NCBI RefSeq assembly: GCF_024868665.1
Contig: NC_079904.1
Coordinates: forward strand, 16,370,368 to 16,434,367
DNA length: 64,000 nt
Direction: 5' to 3'
Source of the DNA: Triplophysa rosa
Taxonomy: Eukaryota; Chordata; Actinopteri; Cypriniformes; Nemacheilidae
The translations under genes were made by a program, and so were the position numbers. Below the pieces are notes generated by a model. It had not been told where the DNA came from. It did no database searches and saw only the letters and a program-made list of their open reading frames with translations. Below are positions 46,660 to 57,122 of this stretch, one piece after another (positions within the stretch are counted from its first letter, which is position 1; every line of letters starts with the position of its first letter).

Positions 46660-48736
46660 TCACAGAATCAGAATCAGAGCTTATGCCAATGTTGCAAAGT
46701 TCTGGTGTTGAGTGTAGACTCACACAATGATAATCGTTTACGCAGTTCAGTCAGTCCGAGGGCCAGGTCGCAAGTAGTCACTCAACAACCGAAACTAATG
46801 TTACAAAACTAAATTAACAGGTGTGTTGGAAGCTTCTAGTACAGACATTTAACACAATGACAATACAATATAATACGATTTACAGTCTAAAAGATTCTAA
46901 ATTGTGCATATATAAAATAAAGACTATTTTACAGAAAATGGGGGATAATAACATATAAGAGACATTGTACGGGTAGTATATAGTAGATATACATATTAAC
47001 AGATTGTATGTACACTTGTGCAAATGGATAATTTAGTAAGTAGAGGTAGTGTTATATACATGTATACATAAGATGTAGATATAATAAGGCACAGTAGTGC
47101 ACACTATAGGAGTAGTGGAAGTGGAATATTGCTCTTAAGGAGCAGTTATCTGTTTAGGAGGGAGATTGCCTGGGGGAAGAAGCTGCTTCTGTGTCTGGAA
47201 GTCCTGGTGTTTGGTGCTCTAAAGCGCCGGCCAGAGGGCAGCAGATCAAAGAGTTTGTGTGCTGGGTGTGTGGAGTCAATGATGATTTTTCTTGCCCTGT
47301 TTTTCACTCTGGAATCGTACAGGTCCTGAAGTGTGGGCAGAGGAGCACCAATAATTTTCTCAGCACTACGAACTGTCCGTTGTAGTCTTCGTAGGTCTGA
47401 TTTGGTGGCCGAGCCATACCAAACAGTAATTGAAGTGCACAGAACAGATTCGATGACCACTGAGTAGAACTGGGTCAGTAGCTCCTGTGGTAGGTTGAAC
47501 TTCCTCAATTGACGGAGGAAGTATAACCTCTGCTGGGCCTTCTTTACAATGGAGTCTATGTGGGACTCCCACTTCAGGTCCTGAGAGATGGTGGAGCCCA
47601 GGAACCTGAATGACTCCACAGTATCCACAGTGCTGTCCAGGATGGTGAGGGGAGGAAGTGATGGAGGGTTCCTTCTGAAATCCACTATCATCTCCACTGT
47701 CTTGAATGCATTCAGCTCTAGGTTGTTTTGACTACACCAGGCAGCCAGCTGAGCAACCTCCTTTCTGTAGGCAGATTCATCACCGTCTTGAATAAGGCCA
47801 ATGACTGTGGTGTCATCTGCAAACTTCAGGAGTTTGACAGAAGGGTCTGTAGAGGTGCATTCGTTTGTGTAGAGTGAATATAGCAGTGGAGAAAGAACAC
47901 ATCCTTGAGGAGCTCCGGTGCTGATGGTACATGTGCTGGATTTAAATTTTCCCAACCTCACTAGCTGCTGCCTGTTCGACAGGAAGTTAATAATCCACTG
48001 ACAGGTAGAGGTTGGCACAGAGAGCTGGGTAAGCTTGGGCAGGAGGAGGTCTGGGATTATGGTGTTGAAGGCCGAGCTGAAGTCTACAAACAGGATCCTG
48101 ACGTAAGTCCCTGGTCTGTCTAGGTGTTGTAGGATGTAATGCAGTCCCATGTTTACTGCATCGTCCACAGACCTGTTTGCTCGGTAAGCAAACTGGAGGG
48201 GTCAAGAAGTGGTCTGGTGATGTCCTTCAGGTGGGCCAGTACAAGTCTCTCAAATGACTTCATGACCACAGATGTTAAAGCAACAGGCCTGTAGTCATTA
48301 AGTCCAGATATTTTGGGTTTCTTCTGTACAGGGATGATGGTGGAGCGTTTGAAGCATGAAGGGACTTCACACTGCTCCAAAGATCTGTTAAAAATATTAG
48401 TGAAGATGGGCGACAGCTGCTCCTGCACAGACTTTCAGGCAGGAGGGTGAGACATTGTCTGGGCCTGGTGCTTTTCTGATCTTTTGTTTGCGGAAAAGCT
48501 GGCAAACATCCTCTTCGCAGATCTTAAGTGCAGGTTGAATGTCAAGAGGAGGTGTTAATGGTATAGCAGAGATAGGGTCAGGGCGGGTGTGAAGGGTGAG
48601 ACTCTGCATTTCAAAACGACAATAGAAGTCGTTCAGGTCGTCAGCCAGTCGTTGATTACCCATAGACTGAGGTGATGATGGCTTGTAGTTGGTAATGTCT
48701 TTCAGCTTAGCTGCTCTTATCTCCTTTGTCAGTGTT
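46660..48736 (-). mobile_element. Truncated LINE (CR1/L2-like) inserted antisense downstream of igfbp3
   Basis: 2,077 bp between perfect 59-bp direct repeats. Read on -, it runs from a 5'-truncated, internally deleted reverse transcriptase to a 3' tail of repeated TCTGATTCTGATTC, as in L2/CR1-type LINEs. The + strand of the tail region also offers AATAAA at 46916-46921. Confidence 0.88.
47146..48736 (-). pseudogene. LINE reverse transcriptase, 5'-truncated with one frameshift
   Basis: The large intact part (47146-48168, 340 codons) shows RT motifs in order: [33 protein letters not shown], the catalytic [29 protein letters not shown] and [18 protein letters not shown]. It ends with the family-typical tail [20 protein letters not shown]. 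The upstream piece (48153-48736) carries APGPDNVSPSCLKVC and LNDYRPVALTSVVMKSFERL in another frame; one base missing in the C run (+ strand g run 48198-48201) explains the shift. Endonuclease is absent, and LTKEIRAAK joins directly to LKDITNYK, suggesting an internal deletion. Inactive. Confidence 0.9.
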
Positions 48737-48795
48737 GTCCCAAAGCTGAGTCCACTTGTATGCTGAGGCACGTGAACATCAATCACTTTACACTT
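48737..48795 (+). repeat. 59-bp target-site duplication of the LINE, right copy
   Basis: Exact copy of 46601-46659. The original igfbp3 downstream sequence resumes after it. Confidence 0.9.
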
Positions 48796-51656
48796 CAGGG
48801 GGAGTGATGCAAATAAGAGAAGTCGAGAAGAATTTTTTCAAGAAGAGATTTTGTGTTACCCCACGAACATTGAAAATACAAGCACATTTTAACTTATAAC
48901 AGCGTGAGTGTGAGAGACGTTTGTGTACTGCTGTGTGTATTTGAGCTAGTCGTCTCTCTCTCTCTTCTGCCACAGTGTGTATTTATCTCTGCGTTTCTGC
49001 CATAACTATCAGCAGATCTCTCTCTTCCTCCCACTTCCTGTTTCTGTCCTTCTGGTGTAGGGTCGTTTAAACTGGGCATGCTCAGTGGCACTTGCCAACG
49101 GCTCCATCTTAAGCACAAGCACTTCATGCACTTTGGCCCCTCGTCGAATACAAACTCCAGCCTGTTATTACGGCCTCGCCACACAACCAAACATCCAGCC
49201 CTTCAATTAAACGAATAGGACAAAACCTCAATCAAATCAATTCGTCAACCTTATTGAGAACTGAATTTGTAAACGATTCTATACCATGACATATTTAAAA
49301 TATGAATACCCCTATTTTGGTCAATGCTAAAAGCTCTTTCTGTTTTATTATCTTGGATACGCCATTAGGCTGGGCATAGGACAGGCTGGGCATAGGACAG
49401 CCTCGATAGGGCCCCTGAAATGTATCACATGGGCATTAACCAGACTTAGGAAACACCGTGAAGCACTTTGAATACAAGATTGATGCTCCTAATGCTACAT
49501 TTGGCCATCATTGTCCTTGACAATTCCAGGCTAAAAGCATGTATCTCTGTCTTGGTTATGGGTTTGAATGTAACCGTAATGCTACAAGGCCCTATATTAC
49601 CAGTGTAGTCCTAAGCTAGAAATAACCATTTCCAGGCAGTTTTTGAAATCGAAGCCTTAACGGAAACCAATCAGAAATGTGTTGGGTAATGATGCGGGTT
49701 GTTGCAGCCTCTGTCTACTTGCATATTGTTTAATATTTCACCCTGAAGCTAAAAGCTAATATAATTCAAGATGGCCGCCCTCACAGACAACCCATTTCAA
49801 ATACAAGGCTTGGGTTGTAAATCGGACCTCCTGAGAAGAGACTTGAAAGCTGAAAGCTGCCAGATAAGTAGCTTAAACATTAGCGTACTAGCTTGTGCTA
49901 AAGGCTAAGCCCCACGATTCCCTTCCTAAACAACTAAACAAAACAGACAAAAAGAGACTAAGCAAAAGTGGTGTGGTGCTAAACGTTTTCTGACTTGATT
50001 CTGGGGAAGTATGCTTAGCTATTTACCCCTTCCATAACTTGTAATTGTGTCTTGAAATTTTTTTACATGAAAAATACTTTGTTTCAGGCCAGCTTAATGT
50101 CTAAAGAGGCATGTAAAGAGGGAACTTTATGCTAAAAAGAGGTTATTTATCCAAGAAAGAAATATAAGCTGATCCAAACTTTGTCAATGTCATTGAGAAC
50201 ATTTCAGTGACCCGCTGATTGCACAGTAGTGAATACATGAAACTCATCATATTTTTGGGAATATAATCACTAAAGTCGTTTTTTGTTTTAGATTTGTAGT
50301 TTATCTACAGTGTGGAGTTTGTTAGTTTAGCAAAGATGCTATCCACATACGAATCGTTTTGTGTAAACTCTAGTTGAAATCTTCAGGTTTTGTAGACGTT
50401 TTTATGGTATGATTAAGCTAAATCTAAGCTTAACTTTAGCTTACTCTAAACTAAACGAAGCTAAAGTCAAGTGAACGCAAAGATTGAATAAATCTGAGGC
50501 CAAGCTTATGTTGAAAAGAACAACGAGATCAATGTTCAAAACTAGTTGATCTTGCGAAAAGCTTGCCACCCTCATTCTGTGCAATGTTAGGGTCACTTCT
50601 TGCCCGCAAGTCACTTGTAAAGATCCCTCCGTTCACGGGTAATTGCTTTTTTGTTTGTTTGTTTTTATTTCTTTTGAAATAATTTTGATTCTTTAAAAAG
50701 CTTATGTTACTAAACTAGACGTTATACAGCTATGACTTTCTTCAAGAAAGGATATGTTTTTGTTCAAATATAATTTGTATTTATGCCTTTTTTTAAATAA
50801 AAAAATGTAAACACTATTTTTATTTACACAATGACAGACTGTCATTTCGAAGCTTCTTTCTAGCGTGCGAATGCAAGTGAATGTGTATGCTGTGTGGATG
50901 TACAAATCACTCTGCCATGTTTACACAGAGATATAATTGGGATTCTAAAGCAAAACACTGAACAGCTAGAGAAAACAAAAAAACAATTCTTATAGACCCC
51001 TTTTGCGCCGACGTCACGGCATTAGCTGGAGGCAAAACAAAGGGAAAACTGGAGGCGGCCAATACAAACTAGCACAGATTCGGCTATATATGGAGTTTAA
51101 AACATCATCTTGTTGTGTTGTTTAGTGCCACAAACGACAGAATACAGTCTCCAATTTGATATTTTAACACATACCTGCTGCCATTGCCAAACAAAAACAC
51201 TGACAACAGCTGTAGTTAAACACAATAAAACGAGTGAACTGAACAGAAACGATCATCCAAAATGCTCACATTTTAAGATAAAAAACTACTGTCTTTTGTT
51301 GGTGTAGATTATGATTTGGGTATGTGTCTAAAAATATTTCACGTATGCCCAAATCAGAAACTGGGGAACAAGGTTATTTTTCACGTAGTGTTAACTTTTG
51401 AACGCATAGGGTAGGCTACGCTAACTTTTACAACTAGCAGTTAACTCTCGGCCAGAAACTAAACATAAAGGAAACTGTCTGTCATCTCTTATTTAGTTGT
51501 CACAATTGCATTAGTATAAAAGGAGAGGGAACAGTGAGAAGGATCATGTTATGTGTCAGGTTTGAGTTCAAGTAAATGCATTTGTAAACATTTGCCACTG
51601 TTAGTACACCCAGGCATCTATAGATGTATACGCTCTCAGTTTATCTTTACTATAGG
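48796..51656. other. Between igfbp3 and igfbp1: no gene seen
   Basis: Displaced igfbp3 downstream sequence and AT-rich DNA. AATAAA occurs on + at 50487-50492 and 50796-50801, but too far away to assign. Near 50420-50470 there is a short run of related aagctaaa/taaacta motifs. Confidence 0.4.
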
Positions 51657-52520
51657 CTACACGCCAGAGGTGAGTACCTGAAAACCATACTTAAGTAAAA
51701 GTACAGATACCTTGCAGCGAAAATTACTCCATTACAAGTTACAAGTCACCAATTCCAAACCGACTTGAGTAAAAGTCTTCGAGTATCTGATTTGAACAGT
51801 ACTGAATACTGAATACTGAATGTAGGCTCAAAGAAGCACTAGTCCTCAACACTTAAGAGACATGTCAGTGAAAAACAAGAAACAGTCGATTCGTGAGGAG
51901 AGCAATCGCATTTATTTTCTTAAATCATAATAAGACTGAACACCTCATAATTGCATCAAATCATGGCCGACACCATAAGTTACTGTACGTCTATTACAAA
52001 CACCCAAGTCTCATTTAAGCTCAAGTGCTCATAAGTAAACCAAACTCCTTCAAAAAGGTCTCTTCAATATGACGGATAAATAAAATAATGTTAATTAAAA
52101 TTAAAAAGTCAAAGCCTTTTTGCACTGGACATGCTGATTTTGGCCTCGTCGCCAGCTGCAGTCATGTCCTCATTTCACATATAAACTGCCAGCGATTGAC
52201 AACTACCTGATACTGCACTCGTATTCACATGAAGAAGCCATGTTGACAAGTTTTAGTAAGTTAGGGCAAAATCCACAAGATTATAGTACCTTCAATGCCC
52301 TGTAAATGGCAATATTAATTCTGTGTAATGTGTAATTGCATTAGTCATTACAATGTAGTGGAGTAAAGAGTACATATACTTGTTCAAAAATGTAGTCAAG
52401 TAGAGAGTAAAAGTTGCTAATATCTTTAATACTCAGTACAACTAGAAAGTAGCCAAAAAGATACTTAAGTTCAGTAACTAATTCCATTTACTCCAATACT
52501 TTACACCACTGACTACACGC
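51657..52520. mobile_element. hAT-type MITE with 8-bp target duplication
   Basis: Element 51665-52512, with ends cagaggtgagtacctg and ctttacaccactga as imperfect inverted repeats. The perfect 8-bp duplication ctacacgc is at 51657-51664 and 52513-52520. The subterminal regions carry cttaagtaaaagtacag and its inverse, a common fish hAT MITE pattern. No transposase. Confidence 0.82.
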
Positions 52521-54173
52521 TTGGTTTCTCTTTCCGGTAGGTGTAGATGTCACTCAGACCACTTAACTGGAGGTAATCCTGTCAGTTTGTCCCTGGATCG
52601 ATTTTTTTCTAGTCATTGTCAAAAAGCAAGCAAACAAAGCCTAGCATTAGTAATGAGGCCAGGGGGATCTTTCTGCCTCCATCTAAGCTCCGCCCACAAA
52701 AACGTGTCACAATGTTTACTAACAGTTAAGGCGTCTGTAATGCATGTACTTGAGAATGCTTCAATATTCTGATTAAACTAAGACCTGGGAAATTTATAAA
52801 GTTAATACATATTCAAATCTAACAGCGTGTGGTTGATAATCACAGAAAATGTATAAAAAATAACAATTTGGCACATATACATGTAAAATCCCCAAAATAG
52901 CCCATATTGTCCCATAGACTTACATTGTCAGTGAATATCAGTCAACATGTTTCTAAAAACTGTGGGATGATATTGTATCTGGTAACTGATGTTGTTAATA
53001 GAGCTGGAGCAACAGTCACCCTAAAATGAAAATTCTGTCCTTCATGAGTATTGTGTTGTTTGATTCCCAAAGAACACAAACACACACACGCACACGCACG
53101 CACACACATAGATGCACCTTTGGGTAAAAGAGTCTCCCAAATACATATAAAACATGTAGTGGTCCGAACTATGAAAGAGAATTTTGATTTTGGATAAAAA
53201 AATCATTTTTCTAATAATTCTTTAATGGACCTTAAGCAAGTATTGAATGTTATAATGGAAATTACACATACAGGTTCAGTATTTGAATACGTGGGGGCAT
53301 TTAACCTACAGTACAGTATATATAAGGTGTGCATATGTCTTAGGTTCAGATTAAATTCGTATTTTATTAGTATTTTAGGAAGCTTATTTATTCATTTAGA
53401 CTCTAAGGTGGTTCCTGTTGTCAACAAGGAGTTTCTTCTCTTCAAAAGAATGGTGCTTTCACAGAAAGCGTATATGTTAGCTAAAGCAATTTTACCATTA
53501 GTATTACAGAAAGCCAGGGGCATTGGAGATTTAGAATCTCATCTTTGTTACAGGGTCAACATCTTTGAAGCACTTCATTTCACACTCTACCTCGAGCCCC
53601 ACACAGGTCATTACTCCTCAAATCTACACACAGAGACCCCATTCACATTAGCATAGTTATTCACTTGTCCGAGCCATGTTAGCAATTCTCAAAAAAGAAG
53701 CTGCGATGCCACAATTCACGACACAAAATCTTTCACATGGATTAGTCAACAGGACTTCTTTTTGAGTGACATTAACATGACATTAATTACAGCTGCCCTA
53801 GAATCCAAATGCAAATGATGTCATTTATTCAAGTGTTTTACATGTCACTTATGAAGGAAGTTGTAATGCAGCATTCCTTGCATATCGTGAGAATGGCTAT
53901 CAGGTCATGTTGATCTCAAAAACATCTGGTTATTCCCAACGAAGCCCATAAAACTAAACACCTTGAGGTTTAAAATGTGAAAAATAGGATAAAGGTGTAA
54001 AAGGTGGTGCCACGGAGGCTGGTCATTCGGGGGAAAGGGGAGGGCATACTACCGCCCACCCAGCACAAACAGAGCATAGGTCGAAGGCACTGAGGAGAGT
54101 GGAGCCCGGCTCCCCAAAATACCGAGCTAAAGTTAGTCTGCCCATTTGCGATTACCACGATAAGGACACATGT

Positions 54174-54175
<2 letters not shown>
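52521..54175. other. Between igfbp3 and igfbp1, continued
   Basis: A partial family A MITE (about 53017-53198, ccctaaaatgaaaattctgtcc ... gagaattttgattttgg) contains a (CA/CG)n tract. A 143-codon open frame at 53225-53656 has no recognised domain or splice support and is not called. The rest holds nothing clear. Confidence 0.4.
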
Positions 54176-54215
<40 letters not shown>

Positions 54216-54280
54216 TTCTGCCTGTAGGCAGTTTTAAATATAGACAAGACAGAACATAATCAAGCTTTGGCAAGTGTTGG

Positions 54281-54332
<52 letters not shown>
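54176..54332. repeat. Microsatellites (CA)n and (GA)n
   Basis: A (CA)n tract at about 54176-54213 and a (GA)n tract at about 54286-54332, about 70 bp apart, downstream of igfbp1. Confidence 0.9.
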
Positions 54333-54335
<3 letters not shown>

Positions 54336-54504
54336 AAATTTTGGTGTTTGTGGTTTGTTTTAACAGCGTTTACATGTATGGGTGTTTTGATTTGTTCTGA
54401 CATTACACAGACAATTTCACAGACCGAGTGATTCAGTCTCGCTTTATAGTTACCACAACACCTCATGTGAGTTTCAATCACTGACACTGTTGTGCTGGTA
54501 AAGA

Positions 54505-54510
54505 TTTATT
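54505..54510 (-). terminator. igfbp1: Candidate igfbp1 polyadenylation signal
   Basis: AATAAA on the - strand, about 880 nt after the igfbp1 stop, and the only clear hexamer in that interval. It would give a 3' UTR of about 0.9 kb. Confidence 0.5.
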
Positions 54511-55104
54511 AAATACTTCTTTTTTACCCACAATAAATTGCAATTACAAATATACACATGAGCAATTGCTTTCGAGTGAAGCAATCGAATTGGACAAAAT
54601 AACAAATGGACCACAATATGTAGGCAGCACAAAACGGAATTAAGACATAAAAAGTAATTTACAAACACAAAAAAACCCACTTGATTTGTAAAGAAGTCTG
54701 AGATAACACGTTATCAATGTAAAAGGCAGAGGTAGGAAATGACCCGTTTCAAAGCTGAAGACCAATACTTTGCATGTAAAAAATAAGTAGCACTCCCCAT
54801 TTCACGACCGTCTAATCTCAATCATTAAAACAAATAAAAAAAGTACAACTAGTAACAAAATGAGTACACTACAATATAAACATATACAGTATAAAAATAT
54901 GGCAATGTATGGACAGTGACAAAAGGTTTGGTCATGCAGTGCTTTCTGTATTTCATTCCCTTCTTACACAGCAAGCCTGAAGGAAATTAAGACACGGTCA
55001 TCTATATTCAGTAAATATACACACATTCCCACCATACAAAAATATGTATAAGGCATAAAGAATAAATATTCTCATCCAGATATTGAAATTAATACATTCA
55101 GTTA

Positions 55105-55113
55105 AATAAATAA
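55105..55113 (-). promoter_or_regulatory. igfbp1: AU-rich element in the igfbp1 3' UTR, site 1
   Basis: TTATTTATT nonamer on the - strand. IGFBP1 transcripts are known to be unstable and to carry such AU-rich elements; function here is inferred. Confidence 0.5.
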
Positions 55114-55239
55114 GTATGGGTACTTCATGTAAAATACATATTCATTTTCTTTACAGAAAAATAGATTTGTCTTTTTTAGGACAGTTTAGGGAGTTTACCA
55201 ATTCTAAAACAGTGTACCTGAATTAAATAACACCACAAC

Positions 55240-55248
55240 AATAAATAA
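55240..55248 (-). promoter_or_regulatory. igfbp1: AU-rich element in the igfbp1 3' UTR, site 2
   Basis: A second TTATTTATT nonamer, 138 nt after the stop codon and nearer to it than site 1. Confidence 0.5.
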
Positions 55249-55385
55249 ATACTACGATATTTGTAAAAAATATAACGACAAAATTCAGTGGCATAATAGA
55301 GTGAGTGTGTGACAGAGAAAGAGAGAGAGAGAGGATCAGTGGTTTAGTTCTTTAGATCCACCAGTGTGTGTGCCTATGTGAGAGA

Positions 55386-55511
55386 TCAGTGGTTGAGTTC
55401 CTCGGGACACTCTGCATCTGCTGGCAGGTCACTTGATCCGGGAATCTTCTTCCCATTCCAGGATGACACGCACCAACATTTCCCCCTCTGACCATCCAGA
55501 GACGATTCACA
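55386..55511 (-). CDS. igfbp1: igfbp1 coding exon 4
   Basis: CESSLDGQRGKCWCVSSWNG to PEELNH, then TGA (55388-55386). The acceptor is CCTGCAG|TGT. Confidence 0.94.
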   Translation of the reverse strand, partial: CESSLDGQRGKCWCVSSWNGKKIPGSSDLPADAECPEELNH

Positions 55512-55534
55512 CTGCAGGGTGAACAAGACACAGC

Positions 55535-55583
<49 letters not shown>

Positions 55584-56978
55584 GAGAGAGAGGGAGGGTT
55601 AGTTCATTCTTCGGAAACACATACAAGCATACACATCTTAGTTCTCTTTATACAAAGTTCTCGGGTGAGTGTGGTTCTAACACTCAAGCAACACACATGT
55701 ATCATCATGTTGATAGATATCACACATTAAGCTGTGTGTATCAACACAAATAATCAAGTAAAATACTGGCTGGTTTCTGTCACGCATGCTTGGGTAGAAA
55801 ATGGTACTGTTCTTACCTGTTTGGCTTTGTATAGACCATGTTTGTCGCAATTTGGAAGGTAGAATCTGGTCAGTTTCTGGTGGGATTTAGTAATCTTCTC
55901 AAGAGCTGTTTGTAGTTCCATATGACAAGGACCCTGGAGTTATAAAATGTGGTCATTTAGATTTTGCTCAGAAATGTATGATTCTAGCTTTCAATCATTA
56001 TATCATTACATAGTTATATATAGTTCGGACTATAAATGACTCAGAACTCAGAAATTTTGAAATGAAACTTGGCCAATGTAAAAAAATCTTCGGAAACCTT
56101 CTGCTGCCCTCTTGTGATCACACATGGCACTGCAGTGCAGTTTTATGTCTATCTAAAACTTTTGCGCATTTCTTTCTAATTATGTTTTAAGATCATTCTA
56201 GCGCTAAATCTCACCTGCTCGACGAGTTTCTTTCGTACGGCGTTGACTTTGGCTTTCATGCTCTCTTTAGCAGTGATGACCCGCGGGTCGAAGGGCTTGC
56301 CATGTCCGGGCACAAAGAACGCAGAGCTGCCTTCATTTGTGGCCGTTGCCCCATTGTGAGACTCGGGGTGGTCTAAAAAAAGAAAGGAAGACATTAAGCA
56401 CTGTTAATCCGGAGTTCACACATCTGTTTAGTCGTAGAAATAATTTAACTCGCATCTTAAAGCATTAAAATAACCCAGCAGTTCTGTTAATGATGAAATC
56501 TCATCAAAGATTGAATCAGCGCAATGAAACGATCTGCTCAACACCTGCAGTTGTATAGATGCTCAGGTAAAGTACGATCTTGTAACTGGAAGACTACGGT
56601 ACCTTGGGCTTGCTCGCTTTGGTTCTGATCGGGCTCGGGGTTCTCCGTGCACACCGCCTGTCCGCGGGTGAGCGCGTGTAGGGGTCGGGGCTCTCCAGGT
56701 TTCGGCAGACAGCGCAGCCCCGAGCCGCAAGGTGCAGTGTAGATGCCGCACGAGTCACCTTTCTTCAACGCGCAGGCGAAGCAGCAACTGCAGCCCGGCT
56801 CTTTAAGAACCTCCTCACAGCCAGCATCCACCGCGGGACACTCAGTCAGCCGCTCCGGGGAGCACGGGGCGCAGCGGATGGGTTCCTGCCCCACCACTGG
56901 AGAAGCCCGGAGTCCCGGCGCAGAAAGGAGTGCGCTGAATGCTGCCACCCATACAAACTTCAGAAGCGGTACGCTCAT
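55386..56978 (-). CDS. igfbp1: Insulin-like growth factor binding protein 1 (four coding exons)
   Basis: Secreted IGF-binding protein, in vertebrates induced in liver by fasting, stress and hypoxia and acting to limit IGF signalling. Exons on -: 56978-56603, 56372-56215, 55933-55817 and 55511-55386. Phases 1, 0, 0 join to 258 aa. A signal peptide occupies about residues 1-25. The N-domain has 12 Cys; the family box reads GCSCCFAC, with Ser in place of the usual middle Gly. PLHALTRGQAVC closely matches IGFBP1. The short linker is followed by GPCHMELQTALEKI, FYLPNCDKHGLYKAKQC and CWCVSSWNGKKIPGS, the thyroglobulin type-1 domain. The mammalian RGD after this point is absent (LPADAEC). Compact introns of 230, 281 and 305 bp contrast with igfbp3. 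Whether this is the a or b teleost paralogue cannot be told from the window. Confidence 0.95.
55536..55585. repeat. (CAGA)n microsatellite in igfbp1 intron 3
   Basis: About a dozen tandem acag/agac units followed by a short (GA)n run, only about 25 bp from the exon 4 acceptor. On the transcribed - strand this makes a (TCTG)n/(TC)n pyrimidine-rich tract upstream of the splice site. Confidence 0.9.
55817..55933 (-). CDS. igfbp1: igfbp1 coding exon 3
   Basis: GPCHMELQTALEKITKSHQK to LYKAKQ, 39 codons. The acceptor is CTCCAG|GGT and the donor CAG|GTAAGA. Confidence 0.95.
56215..56372 (-). CDS. igfbp1: igfbp1 coding exon 2 (linker)
   Basis: DHPESHNGATATNEG to VRKKLVEQ. The acceptor is TTTTTAG|ACC and the donor CAG|GTGAGA. 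Low-complexity linker with no N-glycosylation sequon. Confidence 0.92.
56603..56978 (-). CDS. igfbp1: igfbp1 coding exon 1
   Basis: Signal peptide and 12-Cys N-domain. The donor is CAAG|GTACCG. The ATG is chosen as the first in frame, directly before a hydrophobic stretch. An in-frame stop in the AT-rich leader (ttatt..atttat, about 56999-57010) limits extension. Confidence 0.95.
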
Positions 56979-57114
56979 CCCAAAGCAAAGGTCAGAATAA
57001 ATAGATAAATAAATAAATATCGGTTGAAGTGAATCGAAGTGCTCCTTTGGGTTGAAACCTTTCTCTTTGCGCGCTCTCTCTCTCTCGACTACCTCGCTTT
57101 GGCTCGCCTCGCGG

Positions 57115-57122
57115 TATTTATA
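57115..57122 (-). promoter_or_regulatory. igfbp1: TATA box of igfbp1
   Basis: TATAAATA on the - strand, flanked by GC-rich sequence, 137 bp before the start codon. Transcription would begin at about 57085-57092. IGFBP1 promoters of other vertebrates are TATA-type. Confidence 0.75.

Noticed and set aside
53225..53656. 143-codon open frame between igfbp3 and igfbp1
   Set aside because: No recognised domain, no splice sites or promoter, and no repeat-encoded protein motif. It may be worth a database search but cannot be supported here.
55536..55585. Possible CRISPR-like or structured repeat array
   Set aside because: A simple tetranucleotide microsatellite without spacers; no CRISPR array exists in this eukaryotic window.
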